A DNA stretch of 34,322 bases from Antarctobacter sediminis (GCF_019218285.1 NZ_JAHUZG010000011.1:1-34322), one strand, 5' to 3'; positions 18,034-26,885 are shown, numbered from the stretch's first letter. The notes: generated by a model from the sequence alone, not told the origin. A program made the numbers and translations.

Positions 18034-18957
18034 TTGTTGGACCGTCGGATCAAGTTGCGCCACCTCGAAACCGTGACCGCCATTGCCCGGCAGGGCAGTC
18101 TCAAAGGGGCCTGTGCCGAGTTGAACCTGACGCAACCGGCGCTGTCCAAGACGCTCAAGGAACTGGAAGAGATCCTTGGCGCCGCGCTGATGACCCGTGA
18201 CCGAGGCGGTGTCCGCCTGACTCCGGAGGGCGAGGTTTTCCTTGAGTTTGCAGGGCAAAGCCTTGCGGCGCTGCGCCGCGGGGTTTCGGGCGTGACCGAA
18301 CTGCGCGAAGGCGGGGCCGAGGTGCTGCGCGTCGGCGCCCTGCCCAGCGTCGCGGTGCGCCTGATGCCGCGCGTGGTGACGCGGTTTCGCAAAGTGTCGC
18401 CCTCGACCCGGCTTGTTCTGCGCGACGGAGCCCACGGTGCCCTGACCCGCGATCTGCAATCCGGGGCACTGGACCTTGTGATCGGCCGTATGGGCACGCC
18501 GGACATGATGGCCGGCATTTCCTTTACCCAACTTTACCAAGAGCGGGTGATCTGCGTGACCCGCGCGGATCATCCGTTGATCGGCCATGCAGCCCTGTCT
18601 CCTCAGGACCTGATCGACTGGCCCGTCCTCTACCCTCCCGAAGGCGCGGCCATTCGTCCGTTGGTCGACCAATGGTGCCTGTCTCAGGGACTTGGCCCTT
18701 TCCCCGACCGCATCGACTGTGTATCAGGCGCGTTCGGACGGCGATTTCTACGCCATTCGGACATGTTGTGGTTCATTTCCGAAGGCGTGGTCGCGCCGGA
18801 AATCGACGATGGCGCATTGGCGGCTTTGCCGCTGGATCTTGATTTGACGGCGGGCCCCGTCGGATTGATGACCCGCCCTGACAGCGCCGCATCGCGCAGT
18901 CGCCAGCTTTTTGAACGCGCCCTCCGACACGAAGCAGAGTCTTTACCAATATCGTGA
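18034..18957 (+). CDS. pcaQ: LysR family regulator PcaQ
   Basis: A 307-residue LysR regulator. The N-terminal DRRIKLRHLETVTAIARQGS and the following helix-turn-helix (about 7-66, with LTQPALSKTLKELEE) match PcaQ rather than IclR-type PcaR. The C-terminal part is the effector-binding domain. In relatives PcaQ activates the protocatechuate genes. The family start and reading frame put the first codon at TTG 18034 (or TTG 18037); no in-frame ATG or GTG lies just upstream, so this gene uses a rare start codon. It is divergent from pobA. Confidence 0.9.
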   Translation: MLDRRIKLRHLETVTAIARQGSLKGACAELNLTQPALSKTLKELEEILGAALMTRDRGGVRLTPEGEVFLEFAGQSLAALRRGVSGVTELREGGAEVLRVGALPSVAVRLMPRVVTRFRKVSPSTRLVLRDGAHGALTRDLQSGALDLVIGRMGTPDMMAGISFTQLYQERVICVTRADHPLIGHAALSPQDLIDWPVLYPPEGAAIRPLVDQWCLSQGLGPFPDRIDCVSGAFGRRFLRHSDMLWFISEGVVAPEIDDGALAALPLDLDLTAGPVGLMTRPDSAASRSRQLFERALRHEAESLPIS

Positions 18958-19138
18958 CGCCGAATCGTATTCGTCCACAACTTAATGCGGCTTTCACCAA
19001 AATATCGCTTTACACACCCCCATTTGGACAGGCACCATATTTGGTAAGGGCGTGGGGATAGCCCGCAGACCCTAGAGCAGGCAGCAAGCGTTGGGGGCGA
19101 CTCGGTCACCTTGGCGCTATAACCAAAGGGGTGTCCAT

Positions 19139-19639
19139 ATGGCCCTGTCCGAGCAGTATCTCACCGACGACTTGCATCCGATCGACGTTGTCGAGCACAT
19201 CGCCGAGTTCAACGAATGGGATTTCGACCGCATCGCGGACGACCAGATCGCCATGGCGGTCGAAGGCCAATGGCGGACCTACTCGATCACGCTTGCCTGG
19301 TCCGCCTATGACGAAACCCTGCGCATGATCTGCACCTTCGAGATGGAACCGCCCGAAGCGCGGTTGCCGGAACTTTACGAAGGTCTGAACGCCATCAATG
19401 ACCAATGCTGGGCCGGAGCTTTCAGCTATTGGGCGGAACAGAAACTGATGGTCTACAAATACGGGCTGGTTCTGGCGGGCGGCAATGTTGCAAGCGCCGA
19501 ACAGATCGACACGATGATCACCGCCGCCGTGCTGAGTTCGGAACGCTATTACCCCGCCTTCCAGCTGATGGTCTGGACAGACAAAACCGCAAAAGAAGCC
19601 ATGCAGGTGGCGATTGCCGAAGCCTACGGCCGCGCCTGA
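19139..19639 (+). CDS. YbjN domain protein
   Basis: A 166-residue cytoplasmic protein of the YbjN superfamily, which resembles type III secretion chaperones in fold. Visible features are a conserved N-terminal LHPIDVVEHIAEFNEWDFDR, a GQW turn and a C-terminal helical part around FSYWAEQKLMVYKYGLVL. The role is unknown; E. coli YbjN affects motility and stress responses. The ATG at 19139 follows AAAGGGG. It has its own terminator, so it is probably transcribed alone. Confidence 0.83.
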   Translation: MALSEQYLTDDLHPIDVVEHIAEFNEWDFDRIADDQIAMAVEGQWRTYSITLAWSAYDETLRMICTFEMEPPEARLPELYEGLNAINDQCWAGAFSYWAEQKLMVYKYGLVLAGGNVASAEQIDTMITAAVLSSERYYPAFQLMVWTDKTAKEAMQVAIAEAYGRA

Positions 19640-19675
19640 CCACCTCAAATAACAGAGATCCCAAGCACTGGACTG

Positions 19676-19702
19676 GGGCGGCGCGACGGCGCCGCCCTTT
19701 TT
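19676..19702 (+). terminator. Rho-independent terminator of the YbjN gene
   Basis: A perfect 9-bp GC stem (19676-19684 with 19689-19697), loop GACG, followed by TTTTT. It lies 36 bases after the YbjN gene stop and separates that gene from the esterase. Confidence 0.93.
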
Positions 19703-19783
19703 CTGTTCTGCCCTGAATTTTCCTTGAGTTGCAGGCAGCGCCCGGCAATTCTACCGATACAAGAAAACCCAGGGAGAGAGATC

Positions 19784-21181
19784 ATGAAATACCGCCTTTC
19801 GGCGCTGGCTATTCTATTGGCCGGCGCCAGCCCGGCCTTTGCCCAACAAGACGCGGCCAGCTGCGCCGCCCTGCGTGACACGGTGTTTTCGGCCGGTCAC
19901 GTCACCACCGCCCGCGTGGTCGAGGCCGAGGGCCTGCCTGCCTATTGCGAGGTCCGCGCGACCGCCCTGCCCGCGATCAACATCGAGGTGCGCCTGCCAA
20001 TGGAAGGCTGGAACGGCAAGTATTACCAAGCGGGCTGCGGCGGTTTCTGCGGCATCCTTGGCCGTGCCGATGCCGGGGGGAGTTGGATCAATGCCATGCG
20101 CCCCGGGCTGGAGCGCGGCTATGCCACGGCCACCTCGGACAGTGGCCACCATGCGCTGTCAGTCGTGGATGCGGGCTGGGCGCACAACAACCCGCATGCG
20201 GAACGCGACTGGGGCTGGCGGTCCATCGGTGAAACCAACCGCGTCGCGCAGATCATGATCGAAGCCTTCTACGGCGATGCCTCGCAACAGGCGATCTTTC
20301 AGGGCTGTTCGACCGGCGGGCGCATGGCCCATGTCGCCGCCCAGCGCTATCCCGAGATGTTCGATGGCATCATCTCTGGCGCGCCCGCGATGGACTACAC
20401 CGGGCTGGTGGCGACCAAGATGGCCTGGCTGGTGCAGGCCAATACCGCACCCGATGGCAGTCAGATCCTTGGTCCGGACGAAGCCAAGCTGATTGGTGAC
20501 GCGGTGCTGGAACAATGCGACGGCGTCGACGGGGCCGAGGATGGCGCCATTGCAGACCCGCGCGCCTGCACCGTCGACTACAGCGGCCTTGGCCTCAGCA
20601 ACCAGCAGATGGACACCCTGATGAAATGGCGCGACGGTCCGCGCAATGCCGCCGGAGAGCAGCTGTATCCCGGTGGCGTGCCCGAAGGCTCCGAGCCTTT
20701 CTGGTGGCTCTGGCTGACCGGCAACGGCAAGGGTGGCGGCAAGTTGGTCCCGGCCTTTGTCGGTGGCTTTGGCCGCTACATGGCCTTCCCGGTCGATCCC
20801 GGCCCGGAATGGACTCCGATGGAGTTCGATTTCGAAACCGATCCGGCGCGGCTGTCCACCATGGCAAAGGTCTATAACGGCGACAGCCCGGACCTGTCCA
20901 AGTTCAGCGAAGCGGGCGGCAAGATGATCGTCTGGCACGGGTGGGCCGATGCCATCGTCACCCCCTACAAGACCGTGGACTGGTACGAAAAGGCCGCTGC
21001 GGCGGCAGGCGGCGAAGAGGTGCTGAAGGAAAACGTCGCGCTTTTCATGGTTCCCGGCGTCGACCATTGCGGCATCCTGCCCGGCCCGGACGGCATCAAC
21101 GCCGCCGCGCTGGACCCGATGACCCCGCTGGAAGCCTGGCTGAACGACGGCACCGCCCCCGCGTCAATCATGGCCGAGTGA
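19784..21181 (+). CDS. Secreted tannase/feruloyl esterase family protein
   Basis: A 465-residue alpha/beta hydrolase with a signal peptide (1-20, ending SPAFA before QQ). The family CS-D-HC set is present: Cys175-Ser176 in GCSTGG, Asp389 in GWADAIVTP and Cys429 next to His428 in GVDHCG. The two cysteines normally form a disulfide that brings Ser and His together. Family members cut ester bonds of feruloyl, galloyl, chlorogenate or similar phenolic acids. The nearby pob/pca genes make release of 4-hydroxybenzoate- or protocatechuate-type acids an attractive guess, but the substrate is unproven. The ATG at 19784 follows GGGAGAGAG. Confidence 0.87.
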   Translation: MKYRLSALAILLAGASPAFAQQDAASCAALRDTVFSAGHVTTARVVEAEGLPAYCEVRATALPAINIEVRLPMEGWNGKYYQAGCGGFCGILGRADAGGSWINAMRPGLERGYATATSDSGHHALSVVDAGWAHNNPHAERDWGWRSIGETNRVAQIMIEAFYGDASQQAIFQGCSTGGRMAHVAAQRYPEMFDGIISGAPAMDYTGLVATKMAWLVQANTAPDGSQILGPDEAKLIGDAVLEQCDGVDGAEDGAIADPRACTVDYSGLGLSNQQMDTLMKWRDGPRNAAGEQLYPGGVPEGSEPFWWLWLTGNGKGGGKLVPAFVGGFGRYMAFPVDPGPEWTPMEFDFETDPARLSTMAKVYNGDSPDLSKFSEAGGKMIVWHGWADAIVTPYKTVDWYEKAAAAAGGEEVLKENVALFMVPGVDHCGILPGPDGINAAALDPMTPLEAWLNDGTAPASIMAE

Positions 21182-21239
21182 TGTTGCTCCTCGTCTCTGG
21201 CGGGCCTAGTGTCCGCCGGAGATTTCTCAGGGGGACATC

Positions 21240-22052
21240 ATGCAGGACAGCGAACTGGCACGGCGCGGGCTGGCGCTTTTGGGATGTGGAAAGATGGGGT
21301 CCGCCATGCTGGCGGGCTGGCTGGCACGCGGCTTGCCCGCAAGCTCTGTCCGGGTACAGGATCCCTACCCCTCGGATTGGCTCAAGGAGCAGGGCGTCCT
21401 CATCAACGAAGGATTTGGCGACAGCCCCGCCGTCGTCCTGATCGCGGTCAAACCGCAGATGATGGGCGAGGCGCTGCCCGCGCTGCAATCGCTGCCCAAG
21501 GGCGACACGCTGTTTGTGTCCGTTGCCGCGGGCACCCCGATCACCACCTATGAAGCCCACCTTGGCGGCGTTCCCATCGTGCGCGCCATGCCCAACACGC
21601 CCGCCGCCGTGGGCAAGGGCATCACTGCGATCATCGGCAACAGCCATGCCACCGCGGCGCATCTGGACCAGGCAGAAGACCTGCTGTCCGCCGTGGGCGA
21701 AGTTGTCCGGCTGGAAAGCGAGAGCCAGATGGATGCCGTGACCGGCGTCAGCGGCTCTGGCCCGGCCTATGTCTTTCACATGATCGAATGCCTTGCAAAG
21801 GCGGGTGAAGCCGAGGGGCTTGCACCCGATCTGGCCATGTCGCTGGCTCGTGCCACAGTTGCGGGCGCAGGGGCGCTGGCCAAGGAATCTGGCGAAGATC
21901 CCGCGCAACTGCGCCGCAATGTGACCTCGCCCAATGGCACCACGCAGGCCGGGTTGGACGTATTGATGAACGAAGACAAGGGGCTGCCACCGCTGATCCG
22001 CGCGACCGTGGCCGCCGCAAGCAACCGATCAAAGGAACTGGCGAATGGATGA
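21240..22052 (+). CDS. proC: Pyrroline-5-carboxylate reductase
   Basis: A 270-residue enzyme that reduces 1-pyrroline-5-carboxylate to proline with NAD(P)H. The Rossmann motif LLGCGKMGSAM is at residues 13-23. AVKPQMM, VRAMPNTPAAVGKG and the C-terminal signature VTGVSGSGPAYVF plus TSPNGTTQAGLDVL are all intact. The ATG at 21240 follows AGGGGGA. It begins 58 bases after the esterase and overlaps csaA by 8 bases, so proC-csaA is a coupled pair. Confidence 0.96.
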   Translation: MQDSELARRGLALLGCGKMGSAMLAGWLARGLPASSVRVQDPYPSDWLKEQGVLINEGFGDSPAVVLIAVKPQMMGEALPALQSLPKGDTLFVSVAAGTPITTYEAHLGGVPIVRAMPNTPAAVGKGITAIIGNSHATAAHLDQAEDLLSAVGEVVRLESESQMDAVTGVSGSGPAYVFHMIECLAKAGEAEGLAPDLAMSLARATVAGAGALAKESGEDPAQLRRNVTSPNGTTQAGLDVLMNEDKGLPPLIRATVAAASNRSKELANG

Positions 22053-22383
22053 AATCAGCTTTGACGATTTTCTCAAGGTGGACATCCGCCTTGGCACCGT
22101 GATCCGCGCCGAACCTTTCCCCGAGGCGCGCAAACCGGCCATCAAGCTCTGGATCGACTTCGGCCCCGAGATTGGCGAAAAGAAAAGCTCGGCCCAGATC
22201 ACCGTGCATTACGACCCGGAAACCTTGGTCGGAAAACAGGTCATGGCCGTGGTCAATTTCCCCCCGCGCCAGATCGGCCCCATGCGGTCCGAAGTTCTGG
22301 TGCTGGGCGTGGCCGACGAAACCGGCGCAATCGTGCTGATCGGCCCGGACAAGGCGGCCCCCAACGGAACGCGTATGCACTGA
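22045..22383 (+). CDS. csaA: CsaA-like tRNA-binding protein
   Basis: A 112-residue protein made of one tRNA-binding (EMAP/OB) domain. It has the CsaA blocks FDDFLKVDIRLGTVI, KLWIDFGPEIGEKKSSAQI and AVVNFPPRQIGPMRSEVLVLG. CsaA has been described as a secretion-linked chaperone, and the fold binds tRNA. It starts within the last 8 bases of proC. No terminator is obvious before the next gene. Confidence 0.92.
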   Translation: MDEISFDDFLKVDIRLGTVIRAEPFPEARKPAIKLWIDFGPEIGEKKSSAQITVHYDPETLVGKQVMAVVNFPPRQIGPMRSEVLVLGVADETGAIVLIGPDKAAPNGTRMH

Positions 22384-22470
22384 CGCTGGCGCAAGCGGCA
22401 GGCGGCGGATATGAGTATTTGGACCAAGAAGAAGCCCTGAAGCGGGTTTCGTGACAGCGGAGAAAGAGCC

Positions 22471-23589
22471 ATGACAACGCCCGCGATCACCGGCCACGGG
22501 GTTTTCACCCCCGAGCTCAGCATCTCGAACGATGAACTTGTCGTGGCCTTCAATGCCTATGCCGACCTTTGGAACGCCGAGAACGCGCAGGCGATCGACG
22601 CGGGCGAGGTCGCGGCGATGGATCATTCCAGTGCTGATTTCATCTTTTCCGCCTCGGGGATCGAGCGCCGGTTTGTCATGGACAAGGACGGTGTTCTGGA
22701 CCCGACCCGCATGTATCCGCGCCTGCCCGCCCGTCCCGACGAGGCGCCGGGCATCATGGCGGAAATGGCGCTGGATGCCTGTCGCAAGGCACTGGAAATG
22801 GCGGGCCGCAAGGGTGAGGATATCGACCTTGTCATCTGCGCCGCTTCGAACCACGAACGGGCCTATCCGGCCATCGCAATCGAGATCCAGCAGTTGCTGG
22901 GTGCGGGCGGCTTTGCCTTTGACATGAACGTGGCCTGTTCCTCGGCCACTTTCGGCATTCAGGCGGCCTCGGATATGATCCGCGCGGGCAGCGCGCGCCG
23001 CGCGCTGGTGGTCAACCCCGAGATCTGCTCGGGGCACCTGGAATGGCGCGACCGCGATTGCCATTTCATCTTTGGCGATGTCTGTACGGCAGTTGTGATC
23101 GAACCGGCCGCCGAGGCGCGGGGCGATCATTGGCTTATCCGGTCCACCCGCTGCGCCACGCAGTTTTCCAACAACATCCGTAACAACAACGGCTTTCTGC
23201 GCCGCACACACGACCAGATGGACGACCGGCGCGACATGCAGTTCATGCAGAACGGTCGCAAGGTCTTTAAAGAAGTGCTGCCCATGGTTTCGGCCCATAT
23301 CCTTGGCCACATCTCGGACGAGGGGTGGCAGGCGGATGAGCTGAAACGGTTGTGGCTGCATCAGGCCAACAAGACGATGAATGATTTCATCGGGAAAAAA
23401 GTGTTGGGCCGCGTCCCCGAAGAGGGCGAACAGCCCAACATCCTTCAGGATTACGCCAACACCTCGTCGGCCGGGTCGATCATCGCCTTTTCCAAGCATT
23501 CGTCCGACATGGCACCGGGCGACAAAGGTGTGATCTGTTCCTTTGGGGCCGGTTATTCCGTCGGATCGGTTCTGGTCGAACGCGCCTGA
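22471..23589 (+). CDS. Beta-ketoacyl-ACP synthase III-like protein
   Basis: A 372-residue thiolase-fold enzyme, longer than ordinary FabH (about 320). The Cys-His-Asn triad is complete: Cys156 in NVACSSATFG, His297 in WLHQANKTMNDF and Asn330 in YANTSSAGS. KAS III enzymes start chains by joining an acyl-CoA to malonyl-ACP. The extra length lies in the N-terminal 60-90 residues and before the His motif, so this is probably a paralogue with a special starter, not the house-keeping FabH. Its last 37 bases overlap the 3-prime end of the convergent MFS gene. Confidence 0.88.
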   Translation: MTTPAITGHGVFTPELSISNDELVVAFNAYADLWNAENAQAIDAGEVAAMDHSSADFIFSASGIERRFVMDKDGVLDPTRMYPRLPARPDEAPGIMAEMALDACRKALEMAGRKGEDIDLVICAASNHERAYPAIAIEIQQLLGAGGFAFDMNVACSSATFGIQAASDMIRAGSARRALVVNPEICSGHLEWRDRDCHFIFGDVCTAVVIEPAAEARGDHWLIRSTRCATQFSNNIRNNNGFLRRTHDQMDDRRDMQFMQNGRKVFKEVLPMVSAHILGHISDEGWQADELKRLWLHQANKTMNDFIGKKVLGRVPEEGEQPNILQDYANTSSAGSIIAFSKHSSDMAPGDKGVICSFGAGYSVGSVLVERA

Positions 23590-24863
23590 TCGGCCTCTTC
23601 GGCCTCCATCGCCTCTTCCAGCTCTTCGGCTTCGTCCTCGCCACCGGCAAGGGCGGCGGTTTCCGGCGTGATGCCCCGCGCCGGCGCCGATATCTGGAAG
23701 GCGGTCTTGTCCTCGTCCCGGACGGCGGCCCGCTGCAGAATCCGCCAGACCGTGTAGAGTATCATGATGACATGAGCGACAATCGTCGTCAGGAACAGGC
23801 CCTGCGGCCCTGTGGCGGACATGGCCACACCGGCGATCAGCGGCCCGGCGATATTGCCGATGCCATAGACCATCAACAGCCCACCCGAGACCTGAATCGC
23901 CGTGCCTTCGGGCGCGTGGTCATTCGCATGCGCGACGATGATCGGGTACATGGCGTAAATCGCCGCCCCGAAGGCCGAAACCAGAACGAGGTTCATGAAC
24001 TGGTCCTGCGGTGCCAGCAGGATGAACCCAAGGTCTGCCCCCAAGGCGATCAGTGCCACCGCCACCAGCACCTTGCGCCGGTCCATCCGGTCCGAGGCAA
24101 AGCCGATCGGCACCTGTGCCAAGGCCCCCGCCAGAACCGGGATCGAGGCAAAAAGCGCAATCGCCCCCAAGGGCAACCCAACGCCGTTGCCGTAGACAGC
24201 GGACAGTGTACCAAAAGAGCCGTTGGAAATCCCCACGAGGAAGACCGCCGCCACCGCCACCGGCGAGTTGCGCCACAGGAGCGGCAGGTTCAGCTTGACC
24301 GAGGTCAGCGGCGCGGGCGATTCCGAGGTCGACAGGGCTGTCGGCACCAGAGCCAGCGAATAGACAATCGCCGCCACGGCAAAGAAAAGAAAGCCGCTGG
24401 CATCGCCCAGCGCAATCGCCATCTGCCCGGCGGTTGTAGCGCCAAGGTTGACCATCGTGTAGACGCCAAAGATCGTGCCCCGCGACTGAGGCGAGGCCCG
24501 ATCCGACAGCCAGCTTTCCACGATCATCGCCGCGCCCGCGAAACAGAACCCCGACACGGCGCGCACCGGGATCCAGAACTCGGGCGAGACCAGCAGCGCC
24601 TGCAACAGGATCGCCACACCGGCAAAGGCGCACATGACGCCAAAGGCCCGGATATGCCCAACGGCGCCCACGATCCGCGGCACGTAGAGGCAGCCCAGCA
24701 CGTAGCCCACGGCCCAGCCCGTCCCCAAAAGGCCGAGTTCGGCGGCGCTAAATCCTTCGGCAGCCCCACGAACAGGCAGGATCAGCCCGTGCATCCCGCC
24801 TGCAAACAGCAAGAGGGCGGAGCCAAGGAGAAGGGCACTGACGGGAAGTAACTGTCGGATCAT
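23553..24863 (-). CDS. MFS transporter with an acidic C-terminal tail
   Basis: A 436-residue inner-membrane protein with about 12 hydrophobic segments in two halves. It has the GWAVGYVLGCLYVPRIVG and DRMDRRKVL loops between segments expected of the MFS. The pattern resembles the YcaD/CynX-like group but the substrate is unknown. After the last membrane segment there is an acidic tail of about 45 residues (GGEDEAEELEEAMEAEEAD), part of which is encoded opposite the end of the KAS III gene. The ATG at 24863 is the first in frame and begins the first membrane segment. Confidence 0.88.
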   Translation of the reverse strand: MIRQLLPVSALLLGSALLLFAGGMHGLILPVRGAAEGFSAAELGLLGTGWAVGYVLGCLYVPRIVGAVGHIRAFGVMCAFAGVAILLQALLVSPEFWIPVRAVSGFCFAGAAMIVESWLSDRASPQSRGTIFGVYTMVNLGATTAGQMAIALGDASGFLFFAVAAIVYSLALVPTALSTSESPAPLTSVKLNLPLLWRNSPVAVAAVFLVGISNGSFGTLSAVYGNGVGLPLGAIALFASIPVLAGALAQVPIGFASDRMDRRKVLVAVALIALGADLGFILLAPQDQFMNLVLVSAFGAAIYAMYPIIVAHANDHAPEGTAIQVSGGLLMVYGIGNIAGPLIAGVAMSATGPQGLFLTTIVAHVIMILYTVWRILQRAAVRDEDKTAFQISAPARGITPETAALAGGEDEAEELEEAMEAEEADQARSTRTDPTE

Positions 24864-24927
24864 GAGGGCAGGTTAGTGAATCGGCCACGTGTCGCAAGAG
24901 ACCCTTCACCAGAAGTTGCAGGGGACT

Positions 24928-25557
24928 TCAATACATGCGCGTTGCTGCGTCACTGTCGTGGTTGGCTTGGACCTGCTCGAGGCTCTCTGCGGTCTCGACG
25001 CTTGCCTTGACCCAATCCGCCAGTGAGGGCACTCCGTCGAGGTCGGGCCACATCTCTGGCGCCCAGATCCGTGAGCGGGTCGAGGATTTGGAACAATGCA
25101 TGAAAGCCTGCTGCACCGTCACCACCAGCACAAGATCCGGCAGCTTGCCGTTCACCGCATGGCGCGCGCGAATATCCTCATCCGCCGCGATCTGCCCGGT
25201 GCCCGATACGCGCAGGGTCTCTTTGAAGCCGGGGATCAGGAAAAACAGACCAAGGCCAGGGTTCACCAGCAGGTTCTCGAAACTGTCGAGCCGATGATTG
25301 CCCAGCCGGTCGGGAATGATCAGCGTATGATCGTCCACCACCTCGACAAAACCCGGCGCGTCCCCTTTGGGCGATATGTCATGCCGTCCATCCGCCCCCA
25401 CGGTCGAGACCATCACATAGGGTGACCGCGCGATGAAAGCGCGGCCAACTTCATTGATATGCCCCAAGTCCTTGGCGCTGGCATTTCCGTGCCACGGTTC
25501 AAGAATCGCGCGCAGCTGTTCGTGCGTGGTAATCGGGTTGGTCAGGGACATGGGCAT
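24928..25557 (-). CDS. PPOX-type FMN-dependent flavoprotein (pyridoxamine 5-phosphate oxidase family)
   Basis: A 209-residue split-barrel protein that I place in the MSMEG_1061-type PPOX group. The blocks are VMVSTVGADGRHDISPKGDAPGF near the FMN site, IPDRLGNHRLDSFENLL, GLFFLIPG, and CSKSSTRSRIW for the C-terminal contact. The substrate is not known. The start at 25557 follows AGGAG. The gene ends 64 bases before the start of the MFS gene on the same strand, and tdk lies upstream, also on the same strand. Confidence 0.85.
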   Translation of the reverse strand: MPMSLTNPITTHEQLRAILEPWHGNASAKDLGHINEVGRAFIARSPYVMVSTVGADGRHDISPKGDAPGFVEVVDDHTLIIPDRLGNHRLDSFENLLVNPGLGLFFLIPGFKETLRVSGTGQIAADEDIRARHAVNGKLPDLVLVVTVQQAFMHCSKSSTRSRIWAPEMWPDLDGVPSLADWVKASVETAESLEQVQANHDSDAATRMY

Positions 25558-25626
25558 GCGGCGCTCCTGCTTTGCTCTCAGCAGTCTAAGCCGATTCCCG
25601 CATTGCCCCAAACCGGAGCCATACCT

Positions 25627-26214
25627 CTATTCCGTCGGGTCGCCCATGGCCGCGCGCCAATGCCGCCTGCACAGGCTCACATAGGTTTCATTGCCGCCGA
25701 TCTGGACCTGTGCACCGTCCGTCAGGATCTCTCCGTTTTCACCTTGCCGAACCACCATCGTGGCTTTGCGCCCGCAATGGCAGATCGTGCGCACCTCGCG
25801 CATGACGTCCGCCAGCGCCAGCAGCGCGGCAGAGCCGGGGAACAACTCTCCCCGGAAGTCGACGCGCAGACCGTAGGCCATCACCGGCACTTTCAGGTCA
25901 TCCACCACGCGCGCCAGTTGCCAGACTTGTTCACGCGTCAGGAACTGTGCCTCGTCGATGAAAACGCAGGCCACCGGCCCCTGTTCCAACCGCGCCGCGA
26001 TCTTGGTGAACAGATCTGTCGCAGGCCGGAATATGTCTGCGGTCCGTGACAGCCCGATCCGCGAGCCGATCCGCCCCTCGCCAGCGCGGTCGTCGATGGC
26101 CGCGGTCAGCAGGTAGGTCTGCATTCCGCGCTCGTTATAGTTGTGGGCCGCCTGCAAGAGCAGCGTCGACTTGCCCGCGTTCATGGTGGAATAGTGAAAA
26201 TGCAGCTTGGCCAT
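25627..26214 (-). CDS. tdk: Thymidine kinase
   Basis: A 195-residue type II thymidine kinase that phosphorylates thymidine for the salvage pathway. The P-loop STMNAGKST is near the start, FIDEAQFL is the Walker B/lid region, and YGLRVDFRGELFPGS follows. The zinc-site cysteines lie in ICHCGRKA and SLCRRHW. The start at 26214 matches the usual MAKLHFHYS beginning, although no good ribosome site is seen; in-frame starts up to 26256 exist. Confidence 0.95.
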   Translation of the reverse strand: MAKLHFHYSTMNAGKSTLLLQAAHNYNERGMQTYLLTAAIDDRAGEGRIGSRIGLSRTADIFRPATDLFTKIAARLEQGPVACVFIDEAQFLTREQVWQLARVVDDLKVPVMAYGLRVDFRGELFPGSAALLALADVMREVRTICHCGRKATMVVRQGENGEILTDGAQVQIGGNETYVSLCRRHWRAAMGDPTE

Positions 26215-26296
26215 GGCGGGGTCATGCCCCAGCCCCCGACGCATGGCAAGCATCACAAAAGCCGCGCTTACCTACGCACAGGTATAGGATAACGTA

Positions 26297-26324
26297 GGGT
26301 CAAGGCGCCCCAGCGCCTTGACCC
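26297..26324. repeat. Perfect 12-bp inverted repeat in the tdk/HTH divergent region
   Basis: A 12-bp stem (26297-26308 with 26313-26324) has a 4-base CCCA loop. No T run follows on either strand, so it is not a standard terminator. It sits between the divergent tdk and HTH genes (206-base gap). It may be an operator or a structure in the 5-prime leader of the HTH gene. Confidence 0.7.
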
Positions 26325-26420
26325 GCGCCGAGAAACCGCATGACATTGTGAAAGGACGATAATAATGGGAATGATCTTCGGGCGGTCCCCGGCAAACGGA
26401 ACCGGGGCAAGGGGGGTTAC

Positions 26421-26882
26421 ATGTCGGTCGTAGGACGGTATCTGAAAAAACACATCGAAGCTCTCGTCAAGGATGTAGGGATCGAGGCGGCCTGCGAACT
26501 GACCGGCAAGTCCAAGGCGACGCTGGGCCGGTATTATTCTGACTATCCCGAACATGCCGACCGCTTCATGCCCGTGGATGCCGTCGCAGCGTTGGAAGAA
26601 GCAGCTTCTTATCCGCATGTGACCGCCGCGCTGGCCGAACTGAAAGGCATTCAGCTGCATTTCGACGACAGCCGCCGCAACTCCAAGTCCTCGGGTGGGG
26701 TGAATGCCGATGTCATTGCCCTGTCCCAGCGGTTTGCAATGCTGATGGCCGAATACCAGCAAAGCATCGAGGACGGGATCATCACCGCCAATGAGGCCAA
26801 GCGCCTGCTGAAAGAAACCGTCGCCCTGCAAAAGGTGCTGATCGACATGAAGCTGCACCTTGAGGATGAGACGGTCATCTGA
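26421..26882 (+). CDS. Putative helix-turn-helix regulator, CII/phage-regulator-like
   Basis: A 153-residue protein of no family I can name with certainty. The N-terminal 15-60 (VKDVGIEAACELTGKSKATLGRYY) reads as a helix-turn-helix like those of small phage-type regulators. The rest is helical and ends in a probable coiled segment (about 95-150). The ATG at 26421 follows AAGGGGGG. It is separated by only 3 bases from the sulfotransferase-like gene, so the two are co-transcribed. A role in regulation is an inference from the fold pattern. Confidence 0.7.
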   Translation: MSVVGRYLKKHIEALVKDVGIEAACELTGKSKATLGRYYSDYPEHADRFMPVDAVAALEEAASYPHVTAALAELKGIQLHFDDSRRNSKSSGGVNADVIALSQRFAMLMAEYQQSIEDGIITANEAKRLLKETVALQKVLIDMKLHLEDETVI

Positions 26883-26885
26883 CCC

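Noticed and set aside
21748-23499. A 583-codon open frame on the minus strand across proC, csaA and the KAS III gene
   Set aside because: Antisense to three identified genes, with no recognisable motif; a product of GC-rich third positions.
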